From NCBI GenBank assembly GCA_029204225.1, contig CM055098.1, forward strand, positions 54,506,282 through 54,570,281: a stretch of DNA of 64,000 bases, read 5' to 3'. The notes under the pieces were generated by a model that had not been told where the DNA came from, did no database searches, and saw only the letters and a list, made by a program, of their open reading frames with translations. Position 1 is the first letter of the stretch. Each line of letters begins with the position of its first letter. The position numbers were made by a program, and so were the translations under genes. Of the stretch, positions 11,227 through 23,990 are shown in pieces. The DNA is from Diphasiastrum complanatum (taxonomy: Eukaryota > Streptophyta > Lycopodiopsida > Lycopodiales > Lycopodiaceae).

Positions 11227-12951
11227 TTAATTTAGTACAACTACATCATCCTTTGCACCATCATCAATAATGGGAGGCTGAAGCCTTGCCCTAGCCAGTA
11301 TACTCAGGATAATTTCTTGTCTAAATCTGTACACCTAGCTTGATGTGTACTCAGGAAGTGTAAACTGCAAAATAGAACATTCATGTATTAGTAATGGCCA
11401 ATAACATCACCGGGATAGAAAACTAATCATGATTTCAAAATAAGAATAAACAAAATTTATTACCTTAGAAATATCAACATCTTGTTGAAGGATGAACCAC
11501 TCAAAAAACAACTTGGCATTGTACAATGTGTACCACCCACAGTTGAATGAATCATTTTGCTGGGGTGACTGCAAAATAATTCAGCACACAAGAAATCAAT
11601 TATGAAACAGAATGAATTAGATTGAAAATATTTCATTAGAATACTGATTTCAAAATGCTATTAAGAAAGACAGAATTTACCTCCAAGCTAACGATCTGCC
11701 AGTCCACGGAATGGGGAACATCTGTAGGAATATATTTACTTAGATATGGAATGTATATATCTACATCCTTATGCATATTTCTTGCCAAATTCATCTTGAC
11801 ACAAGAACATTTAATAATATTATTTACAATTTTCTTAATAGAGATCAGGTTTAAACTCCAGTGGCCACTGCAAAATTAGATTGAAAGTACTTTAGCGGCA
11901 ATTCTGAGAACTATTTAAATTGAAAATGTAATGCATAAAACAGAAAAAAGCACTTAATATATCTTACTTGGTATGATAAAGAATGACCAGATGCTTTGTT
12001 GTTGGTGTGAATTCACTTGTCAGACACTGTGACCATGTGTCATTATTCTCCTTGAAGGCCTAGAGCAGAAAGTTACTCAGCACCAACAACTTGTTTGATG
12101 AATCTCTTGCAATGTCAAATTGCAAGAGTGTCAGTCCGGACTCTATCACAGGATCACTGATAGAATCCCGTCTGTCTTTGAGATCCAGGCAATCTAGAAC
12201 TCTAAAATTAATACTAAAATCAAGTTCATCTATTCTAAAAGAAAAAGGAGTACCAATTGTATCTATAGCATCCGATATGTCTTTCTCAAATTTAAGATAA
12301 TCATCCGAATTTATATATGTATAGAAATTGGGAGGAGGAGGAGGAGGAGGAGGTGGATGTGTAGTATCCATAGCAATTATAGGAGTATCCAAAACAGAGG
12401 TAGCTATATTTACAGCATTATCAACAACAACATTATCTACAATGGATTCTGGGATAGGCTTCACAGAATCTGAAGGGTTAGGCTTCACTTTCTTAGGAGC
12501 ACGCTTGGGGCTGTCTGTCCTAGGACGCTTCGTAGGAAGATGAGTCCTATCTACAAGAGTTGGTCTAGGAGCAGCAGGCTGAGATACATGTAACCTACAG
12601 TACCTATCCCTCATTCTCATCAGAAGCTGAAAATCCTTGGGCATTATGGTAACCCTCTTGGTATGGATGGCAAGCAAAAAAGAATCCTCAAAAAAAAGGC
12701 TAATATAATCTTCAGCAGCCTCTTGAAGACACTGAAGAGCACTCGGTGTGAATCTAACGTGTTGTCCGAGATCATTTCTTGTTATGTTCAGGATAGCACG
12801 GTAGAATGAAGCTCTTGGGATCAACAGAGCTGTTGACCTCTGATACTTGCGTATCTCAGAGAGCCACCTGCTGCGGTTGCGCGTTCTAGGTCTAGGATGA
12901 GGATGAGCTAGGAGAGAAGAAGTCTCTCCTTGTCTGCTTTCTCCTATCCAT
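11227..12951 (-). pseudogene. Histone H3-like / Ulp1 (C48) protease fusion, transposon copy 2
   Basis: ATG at 12951 gives MDRRKQTRRDFF, matching the H3 tail at R2, K4, Q5, T6 and R8. After one frameshift comes RPRTRNRSRWLSEIRKYQRS, colinear with the H3 neck and alphaN, then LLIPRASFYRAILNIT, ALQCLQEAAEDY, and the H3 C-terminal signature TKRVTIMPKDFQL. The linker has an NLS-like KRPRTDSPKRAPKK and a proline run, and leads into a C48 domain. The exons are 11968-12951, 11681-11867, 11464-11568 and 11227-11364. All junctions are GT-AG and phase-consistent. The second exon begins NGHWSLNLI (catalytic His) and the third carries SPQQNDSFNCG, aligning position for position with the Ulp1 PQQ...DCG block (oxyanion Gln, catalytic Cys). 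The catalytic Asp (YDS in Ulp1) is not evident. Defects are the tail frameshift, a TAG at 12060 and a TAG in the last exon. It is probably a decayed copy of a functional fusion. Confidence 0.85.
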
Positions 12952-12969
12952 GGGCGTGAACTATGTGAT

Positions 12970-14184
12970 ACCGGACACCTTTCATAGGTTATATCATAGA
13001 ATGTGACGATGGATCTCAGCAAGTAATTTAGATCAACAAATAAATTGTTTGATGAATTATAGAATATCGATCTTCCATCAGTTTCATACAACTCCTCAAT
13101 ATGAAATGGAGTTCCAGTGATCTTATGCATACCTATGTTTAATGTATCCCTCTCTTTCTTCAAGTGATATGTCCTAGGAATTGGGACTTTTCTAATTTGA
13201 ACTTGCTTAAAAGCTTCTCTAATTAGTTTAAGTATTGTTGCATATGCTTCCCTACTAATACCTGCAAAATCACAAGCACCCTGAACTATAGTCTTATCTA
13301 AAATATTTTAAAGGTCCACCATCAAAGACTCTGCTATTTTACACTTTACATTTGAAATCCTATTGTTCATCATGATACGCTTAGTGGATTTGCAAGTCAA
13401 TATTGTGCCCAATGACATTCCTAGTGAAGCATTGTCTTTAATATTCCGAGGAGCTACTAATGCAGATCTGCAAAAGAAACAGATAGTTAACTAAATATCA
13501 CCATAGCTAAAATTAAATCCAAATGTCATTGAAAAACTTACAAAATTTAGAATATGCTTACTTGAATGCACAGATCCTTCTATTTCGATAAACTCCTTTT
13601 GAAAGCGTTTGAATATCCTTGCAACTTTGTCGCTTTCGCTTCTTACTTTCAGCCTTCTTCTTTACCAAATCTACATCCTTTAATAATTGTAAGTTTTCAA
13701 TACGAATAGACTGTAAGACTGATTGCATTTGCTCTATTTCTGATTTTATATCAATTGCTATCTTCTGTAATAATTCATTATTTTTTTTAAGTTGTTCATT
13801 TTCTTCTAACGTCTTTTGGAGATGACAATCTCTATTCTGACAATAAGAGGATATCCGAATTAACTCACCTTCTAAAAAGTGAACTTTATTCATATAAAGT
13901 TGTTTTCCATGGTTTTGGAATCTTTCACAATATCCTAGTAATCCACTATGCCCATTGCATATCCATGTAACTAAATGAGTTATTGAAGAGAATGTGGGAT
14001 GTGTCAAAGTGCTTGGATCTTGTGGATATAATGTTCCATCTGTCCACAAATCCACGTTTTTCTTTCCTTCTGCCCTGTAACAAGAACAATCTTCAGCGGA
14101 TATTTGAACTCCTTTGCCTCCTCTTCTCTACAAAGGTGCCAAATCAATAGGGATATCCACATGTAGATGATATAATGTCATCAT
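12970..14184 (-). pseudogene. N-terminal half of putative transposase, copy 2 (coiled coil)
   Basis: The frame opens at ATG 14184 (MMTLYHLHVDIPIDL). After a stop at about 14129 and a frameshift it continues as WTDGTLYPQDPS, HPTFSSITHLVTWICNGH, then a coiled coil (ENEQLKKNNELLQKIAIDIK and following heptads, ORF 13558-14055), then a basic KKKAESKKRKRQ that could be an NLS. The next exon(s), 13480-12970, carry VQIRKVPIP-like and DTLNIGMHKITGTPFHIEE blocks shared with copy 1. Sequence stops at the deletion junction, so the candidate D, D and E residues are absent. Through the junction an ORF stays open into the H3 domain (12060-13163). The start at 14184 is chosen because copy 1 has the same MMxLYHLHVD start. 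Confidence 0.6.
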
Positions 14185-14674
14185 CAAAAAAATAATAGAG
14201 TAATCAGTTGCATCAAAGTACTATGACCAGATTCTATGAAGCAAAACAAAATACTCATCTTTGATTATATTATATACTATGTACAATCAATCCAATCTCC
14301 ATGCTTGTATGCTTGATTCAAATTTGGAAATGCCGCTCATTTTTTCATTTCAATAGATAGTTGCCGCTCATATTTCCATTCTCGTGGAAGGAATGCATAT
14401 GTAAACATTTTGCATTTTTCCTGATTCAAATTTGGGGATGGCGGTCATATTCTAGATCGAGTGAAAATATTGCCCTTTTCGTAACCAATGGAGGGAATAT
14501 TTTTGAATTTAGTCAAGTTATACTGCAAACTGTTAACAGTTCTTAACTGTGACTATAGACACTGTGGTTAGATCATTGGGAGTTGGGGAGGCCTTGGGAG
14601 TGGTGTGGGCAAGCAAATAAACGATATTGTTTTATTTATTTTGATATTTTTGTATATCCTACATGGCATTCCTT

Positions 14675-14701
14675 AAAGGGTCTTTTTGATATTGAGAACT
14701 C
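14675..14701 (-). repeat. Right terminal inverted repeat of copy 2
   Basis: It is the exact inverse of 9201-9227 and is identical to 7662-7688. The following CTCTAATG is also shared with copy 1. Confidence 0.9.
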
Positions 14702-14769
14702 CTCTAATGTATCATCATATCAGTCGAGCATTGATCCCGTAGCCGGCTACTTGGGTTAGCCGAGTAGCC

Positions 14770-15250
14770 ATATTGGTAGAAAATTAGCCTGTATAATGGA
14801 TTTTGGTTTTGTTATGCTATACTTGAGGGCATGTCTCGGGTATGTTAGTTATTTAGACCTTGTTGGTGCAAATTATTGTGTATGGAAGTTTAAAATCAAA
14901 ACGCTTCTAAAAGGTAAAGGGATATGGCTAGTGACCAATCTCACAAAACGAAAGCCTCCAGAGGAAGACTCAAATAGAGAAGAATGGATGAGGAAGGATG
15001 AGCGCGCAATGGATAAGGAAGGATGAGCACGCAATGGCGATCATCGTATCCTCCATATATGAAAAAATCCTCATGCAGATTGAAGATTGCGAAAGTGGCC
15101 ATGAAGCGTTTGAGAAGCTAAAACAGAAGTATGAAGTGAGGACAGCCGTGTTAGTGATGCACCTCCACAATCAACTACAAAGCTTGTGATGGGATGGCAA
15201 CAAGCTATTCAGCATGTTGACAAGATGAAAATGATCTTCGCTTAGCTCTC
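14770..15250 (+). pseudogene. Ty1/copia gag fragment (UBN2-like)
   Basis: The ORF at 14796-15026 has the copia gag start pattern (LVGANYCVWKFKIKTLL...KGIWLV). It continues in another frame as the ORF at 14998-15189 (AMAIIVSSIYEKILMQI, HEAFEKLKQKYE, MHLHNQLQSL). A short duplication of the ATGGATAAGGAAGGATGAG word at about 14990-15030 accounts for the frame change. No zinc knuckle, pol or LTR is seen. It sits directly after copy 2. Confidence 0.65.
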
Positions 15251-15600
15251 TACATCTGGTCAGGCGCATCAAGTCCCAGCACCGTAGCAACTGATGTACT
15301 TCATGAAACGTATTTAAGTATACCAACGTGCAGGGTTTTAAAATCAGAAAAAGCAAATGCAACCATGAAGTGTATTGGAAACAATGAAATTTCTATAAAA
15401 ATTGGGGTCTGAAAAAACTCCATCCAATATTGAATGGCCCCGCTCCTACATTGTCGCCTAATATGTTATCCTTATTTTCTAATTTACATGTATCTAATTT
15501 ATTAAGAGGAAGACCTATATTGGTCTTCGTCATCTTAAAACTCTATGTAGGACCTAGAGATTTAAGATGTGTATTTTTCAATTGTTCATACTGTACATAT

Positions 15601-16137
15601 TTAGGAGAAGTTACAAATGCAAGTGTAGGGGGTGCAAGAAGTGATATAGATAATTCCTAAATGAATTATCATTAAAAAATGAATAGAATTTTGAATTTCT
15701 ACAGCTGGTTTTGAAGGAGAGGATGGAACTGGTCTGAAGTACTCAACAAATTTGCCATATGTGTTCCGTAGCCTGAACACAATGGTGAAATACTTCGACA
15801 TAATAGTCACTCTCTTGGCATGAACTGCTGCAACAATAGAATCTAAAAAGAATTTCACCTGGAAATCCTCATAAGTTATGTGCAGAGCTTCAACTATCAT
15901 GATTTTCCATCTCACATTATGAGAGAGGCTTCTTGTTACCTGTCTGATTGATATCTGGATGTGAGCTTTCAGAATCAAAAGATTATTTGTCTTCTGAAGC
16001 CTCCGGATATCCTTCAGCCATGGCAGATCATGTGGTCTGCCCCTTGGACTAGAAAGTAGTGGTAGATTTCCCTGGCAACCTCCTTGCATTGGGACACTTC
16101 CAGGATCAATCTGTGTTGTTTGCTTCATGAAGGCCAT
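15601..16137 (-). pseudogene. Divergent histone H3-like protein, transposon copy 3
   Basis: The open frame of 178 codons begins MAFMKQTTQ at 16137, matching the H3 start at A1, K4, Q5 and T6. The histone fold is more diverged than in copies 1 and 2 but colinear: LKDIRRLQKTNNLLIL (alphaN/alpha1), VEALHITYEDFQVKFFLDSI (alpha2), and AVHAKRVTIMSKYF, close to the H3 signature AIHAKRVTIMPKDI. After the fold comes PVPSSPSKPAVE and then a stop. No C48 domain follows, so the gene is truncated on that side. It is divergent from protein X at 16898. This is the only copy whose tail and complete fold lie in a single uninterrupted frame without a frameshift. The sequence distance from copies 1 and 2 suggests an older or separate subfamily. 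Confidence 0.78.
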
Positions 16138-16897
16138 TCACAGACCCAATATCAAATCAACATGCGTGTAGAAAGGTCCCCAGTTACGAATGTAGTTCAG
16201 GCGCACCGAACCGATATCAGACAGAAAAGTCAAAAAATAGATGATAGCGAATGGACGCGTGGGAGTGTAGAACAAAAATATCACAATCGGGTTGGGTGCG
16301 CTGAACTGATGTCATGCTGGTCAAATGCTGAAAGTAAAAAATTTTACAATCATGTTTGTGTTTATATAGGGCGATAATCCATAATGATTGCCCTCGTGGA
16401 CATTGTAGATATCGAGGTATGGAATACGATGATCATCAAATTCGAAATCTTTTGTAATCTTGAAAATCAAATCATTAATAAATGTTTGTGGGTCAGCACT
16501 CATGATTAATTGAAAAGACTAATTATGGACCAATAATTACATTCCAGGTACATGTACAATGATTAGATGACATTTAAGGCCCCAGATTGCAATTCATGTC
16601 TTGTATGGCTGAGACTGATTGAGATAGGCCATAAATATCAGGAAAATTAATATTGTCATGATTTCAAGATCCTTTTTCCACTACGATATCGAATTGACAT
16701 GTGTCATCAGTATCTGAACTGATCATTCATCTATGGGGTGCACTGAACCGATAGTAGATTTGCAGAACTGTAATATCGGTTTAGCGCACGCCCTTGTTGA
16801 AGCTTTAGAATTGAATATTGAATCAACACGTGCCTTGTTCAAGGGTGGGGCCCCGACCAGAATCATTCACGCACGTTGAACCGATATTAGGTACAAT
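16138..16897. promoter_or_regulatory. Divergent promoter with iterated CGATAY motifs, copy 3
   Basis: This region lies between the H3-like and X start codons. It contains repeats of the form GCGCACCGAACCGATAT: forward at 16201-16220, 16295-16314 (diverged), 16736-16754 and 16870-16890, reverse at 16771-16791, and a partial copy at 16708. The most 3' copy ends 7 bp before the X ATG, as in copy 1. The core differs from copy 1 (AACCGATA against AGTGCGATA), while the flanking GCRCAC and the terminal CGATAT are shared. The binding function is inferred. Confidence 0.6.
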
Positions 16898-18548
16898 ATG
16901 GCTAGTTCTTCAAGGTTCTCATACGACAAACTTCTAGATTTTTTGAATGGCAGTGACATTCCATCTGAGAAATTGGAGTATTTTTCCACTATTGTTTTTG
17001 CACCTTTTGATATCGATAAGCTAGTTTATGAGAATCATTATAATTTAATTTCTCTTATTGATAATATTTCTCAAATTATTACTACGGTTGTTAGAGATAT
17101 AGATAGTTTTTGTTTCGTTCATTTTCATGACCTTGTATATTCTCAACCATCCTCTAAGCACAAACGTGATAGAAAGTACACTAACTTGCATGAACATTTT
17201 AAGAGAAATATATATTGCGATATCCACAAGAGAAAATGTCGCCTTCTGATCAAAGGCATGGCATTTGTCTTTTATATATCTATAGAAACTCTAGATGACG
17301 AGTCTGTTGAATCTTCTGTTGTTCCCATAATTGAAGCATCCACATCTTCTCCAGATGATGTAGATGAAGTAGATACTGATATAGGAATTGAAGCCGAAGC
17401 ATCCATGGCTTCAGATTATGAGCAAACTCTCCCTCATTCTATAATCCTCTCTGGCTCGCTTCCAACTGCAACTCCCATTAATCCATTAATTCTACTCGAT
17501 GTTCTCGTATACTTTATAAATAATGATAGTTATAATTCTTTTAACGATATAGAAGATGTTTTGAATATATGAGAGGATGAAATTCTCTCAATGTTTGCAC
17601 AACATTTATCAGCATTTTCTAACATTATTGATTACACTTATAATGATCTTGAAAGTGAGATAGATTATGATAAAGATGACAATTGAAAATCTGGCAAGGA
17701 GGCATTAAAGGCCATAATTGAAAAATCGAAAGCCTATGAAAAAACTTTGCCTACTGAGGAGGAATTTTGGGAATTTCAAAAACAATATCCTCCAAGATTC
17801 AATATATCCCCTCAAGTAGTGTAGAGGCCATTGGAGGACATGACATTAGCAGAAAAGACATCGTTGATACGATGATAATGATCTGGTAAGTAGATAGTAT
17901 ATTGGTATTGATATTGTGTTGTTTTTTTTTTTTTCAAACAAATGTTGAAGTTTGAGGTTATTTTGTTATCTATCATGCTAAATTTATTTTCTTGACTCTT
18001 TTACATGATGCTCTTGAACTAGGTGCCTTTTGTATGAGACATGGAGGCCTTCGAAGTGTATCACATGGGAGAAAGGATATGTCTCTTTCTCATTATCTGA
18101 AAAATTTCAAGAAAATAAGATTTGTATATATCATTGATCTTTTAATCCATATGATGCCACTGTCATTATGGCCATCAAGTCATTATCTGCTAGTTTAGGA
18201 GGCCATACTTACTCCAGAGGAACATATAAAATAGTTTTTGTGAAAAGAGATTTGTCCATTGAAATATTGGGTTATACTCCCAATGATACTACAAAAAGAT
18301 CATCTCCAATGGCCCTTTATTCGGGTTACGTAGATATGACCAAAAGGAAAAATTTAGAATTTTTGGATCCATATGAAAGAAAATTATTCCTTCATGACAA
18401 TACCATCCGTTTGAATCTTGAAGAGGATGATGATGAAAATCAAACAATGTTCTGTGATAGATTATTGATATATTACAAGGATCTCTCTTTTGTTATGAAT
18501 TTGAATGCCTTACAAAAAATCATAACATTTGGCGAATTTTTAGCTTGA
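16898..18548 (+). pseudogene. Protein X of H3-Ulp transposon, copy 3 (unknown function)
   Basis: The first block is an open frame of 224 codons from 16898 (MASSSRFSYDKLLDFL). It has a basic patch HKRDRKY and CDIHKRKCRLLIK, followed by a long acidic stretch (DDVDEVDTDIGIEAE). A TGA at 17571 and a TGA at 17684 interrupt a frame that otherwise continues to EEEFWEFQKQYPPRF (about 17760-17800). A poly-T intron-like stretch follows. The next block, 17992-18170 (DALELGAFCMRHGG), is homologous to the last X exon in copy 1. A frameshifted final block, 18168-18548 (MAIKSLSASLGGHTY...LFLHDNTIRLNLEEDDDEN), is again acidic. No known domain was recognised. Its 3' end overlaps the opposing transposase 3' end by about 75 bp. 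Confidence 0.55.
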
Positions 18549-19975
18549 TATCTAAATTGTGCTCTTCTATAAACCCACTGAAAAAGTTGAGCTAAATATT
18601 TGTTTTTTGAATTGTGTCCACCATTATTTGTAGCTCTTTGAAATGCTTCTCTTGCTTGCCAATGTGATTTTTCCATGCCTTGTGATGACCAGATACTCAA
18701 GCTCCCATATTCCTTTGCAAAATAAGTTGCATGATGAAGAAACATGTGCTGCAAACAAGAGTTGAAATAAATAACATCAGTAGAAAAAAACATAATCATG
18801 AATGAGATAAGTACCATATAATGAAATAGATTAGTACCATGTAATGTGAACGTGATCTTCTCCCCACCAATCTCGTACAAATTTCACAAATGTTGTGCAA
18901 TGATTTTGCAAAGTCCTCATATCTTCATATGAATATGTGTAAGTTGTTCCACATTTGACTTCCAGTGTTCATGTGGCTTGAACAATTTCTTTTCAAATTC
19001 CGTATCTGACACTAGATTCTTTGAATGTGTGATTGGATAAGAATATTCTTGCTTTAGCACCTCCAATTGATGGCTTATTAGAAAAATTTTCTTTTTTTCC
19101 GAAGAGTTCACTTCTTTCAATGATGACATTTCCTTTAACATTTTTTAATGGAATTGACAACACACTTTTCAAATTTGGATCTTCTGCTTCTCGTGTTCTG
19201 GTCGTCCCAAATTTATATTGTAGCAATCCTTCATGCAATAAAAACATGGATGTTTTGGCGTTTCCCCATGAGAGACATTATACATACATTTCAATGTTTT
19301 CAAATCCCTTGCAAGGTGCCATTGAATTTGAAAACTTCCATGGTTTTCGACTGTAAATTTCTCACCCTCCAAATGTCTCTTTATAATCTCGCCATAATTT
19401 GATCATGAAAATATCCATGAAAGTCAAGTAATGCATGACATGGTAACAAAAAATGGCAATTTATTCAATGTTAATAATGATACTTAAAATAAAAAATTGA
19501 AAAGAAAACTTGGAATGCCGCCAACCACCATATGTGATTTTTTGATTGAACACTAAACGTTCGATCATCTGTATCTAATTTTTTCATCAAAGTGACACTC
19601 ACTTGATCCAACTTTTGACCTTTGATAATTTCAGATTCATCCAATTTTATTACTATAATGATCTTTACATTTACTTGTTGTTCGTCTAGTTTATAGAATC
19701 GAATAATGTATTTTAGAACATTTTCAATATCAAGGAAAATATTATTGCAATCGTTGTAATTGAGCTCACCATATTCTGATTTGTATAATTGAGTTATATG
19801 AAGTAGTTGGCCAACTACTTTGAACATTCCGTCATTATAATAATTTCTTGCTAGTCTTACCCGATATGGATGAGGAAGATAAGTTTTCTTCACCAACAAT
19901 TGAGAAAAGGCTTCTTTAACTATTCTAAAAAAAGTAGAATAAGCACTTCCAATTCCAATCACAAGAAAAAATTAA
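18473..19975 (-). pseudogene. Putative DDE-type transposase of H3-Ulp element, copy 3 (N-terminus missing)
   Basis: The fragment starts abruptly at about 19975 next to a giant microsatellite, so the coiled-coil N-terminus is absent. The ORF at 19471-19962 has IVKEAFSQLLVKKTYLP, then VIKLDESEIIKGQKLDQVS and FSVQSKNHIW. The ORF at 19169-19372 has FQIQWHLARDLKTLKCMYN followed by the pair CFYCMKDC (Cys-x2-Cys, His nearby). The ORF at 18473-18880 has YGSLSIWSSQGMEKSHWQAR, then an NNGGHNSKN...LFQWVYRRAQFRYQ tail. The three acidic positions (LDES, ARDLK, GMEKS), in order and spaced like a DDE core, make a transposase the best guess. Introns or frameshifts separate the blocks. It is homologous throughout to copy 1. 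Confidence 0.62.
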
Positions 19976-20006
19976 TGATACCTCAAGGGGAGTCCTTGTC
20001 CACAAA

Positions 20007-23179
<3,173 letters not shown>

Positions 23180-23694
23180 TGCAAGTAGCTCATGAGAGTA
23201 TTCACAATGCTCAAAATTGGGCAAGACATTATTCTAAACTCCGATTGATTTTAAAATTGATGATTGGATTTATCTTAGAATTTTAAAAGATTCTAGGGTA
23301 TTGGGTACTTGCAAGCATTATAAATTGTCTACTAGATAGTATGGACCATTTTGGATTATAAGAAAAGTTGTATCTTTGGGTTATGAACTTGATCTTCAAG
23401 GCAAATCCATGACTCACCGCATTTTATGTACATTGATTGAAATTGAGTTTATATGAAGGTGATACACTGGGATTTGAAAAGGATCTAGCCCATTGGCAAG
23501 TACAAGTTCTATCGTTTAGTGTACATTTGGAAGCTAGAAAAGTAGTCCCGAAAAGATATAAACAATTGAGAAATCGTAGTACTTTTAAGTGTTTGATCAG
23601 ATGGGGAAGTTGGACTGAGGATAATGACTCTTGGAAAAGAAAAGATTTTCTAATTTTCATTTCTAAGGACATAAGCAGTTCAAGGGGAGAAGAA
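23180..23694 (+). pseudogene. Ty3/gypsy chromovirus remnant: integrase C-terminus and chromodomain
   Basis: With several frameshifts and stops, the translation follows the end of a gypsy pol: IDDWIYLRILKDS (integrase GPF/Y region), YGPFWIIRKVVSLGYELDL, and then RKVVPKRYKQLRNRSTFKC with LIRWGSWTEDNDSWKRK. The last two have the spacing of a chromodomain (RRxRKLRN...VQWxx...ATWE). Chromodomains target integration to heterochromatin in this lineage. The purine run CAAGGGGAGAAGAA at 23681-23694 is the polypurine tract before the 3' LTR. Upstream pol is not recognisable. Confidence 0.65.
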
Positions 23695-23990
23695 TGTTAT
23701 GCCCATATTGGGTTATGAGGATTTGGAATAATAGTTGACATGGATATTAAGCCCCCTACTGTCAAGATTATGAATTTTGCCTGAAAATTCCATTCAAGGT
23801 CAATTTTGTAAATATTAATAACCTTTTGAGGATCCAAACACTCCTATAGTGACATGTGAAGCTGCACATGGTATGTGATAATTGCATGCATGTGAAGAGA
23901 CTCTACCTTGGTTATAGAGTGAGAGAAGACTGCATGGGGATTGCACGTCATCATGCATAGATTACCATAGGCTTTATCTTCTGCAAGAAG
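23695..23990 (+). mobile_element. Start of a 3' LTR of the chromovirus remnant
   Basis: TGTTATGCCCATATTGGG begins directly after the polypurine tract and has the TG start expected of an LTR. The 3' border could not be set and the end coordinate is arbitrary. No second LTR lies in the window. Confidence 0.4.

Larger units (their letters stand above)
9201..14709. mobile_element. H3-Ulp DNA transposon, copy 2 (both termini present, internally deleted)
   Basis: The 27 bp at 9201-9227 are the exact reverse complement of 14675-14701, giving a terminal-inverted-repeat element of about 5.5 kb. Inside are protein Y (+, 9660-11032), the H3-Ulp gene (-, 11227-12951) and the N-terminal half of the transposase (-, 12970-14184). 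Compared with copies 1 and 3, the divergent promoter, protein X and the transposase C-terminal half have been deleted. The junction lies near 12965-12975, where H3 5' sequence meets TTTCATAGGTTATATC, which corresponds to copy 1 position 6207. It is therefore probably non-autonomous. The left border merges with (CT)n and no convincing target duplication could be read. No integrase, polymerase or RT gene is present. Confidence 0.82.

Noticed and set aside
12091-12543. Plus-strand frames with a poly-Gly run
   Set aside because: Antisense shadow of the proline run and linker of the H3-Ulp gene.
9201-14709. Polinton/Maverick-type element, because these also carry a Ulp1-like protease
   Set aside because: No protein-primed DNA polymerase, retroviral-type integrase, packaging ATPase or capsid genes were seen, and the termini are only 27 bp.
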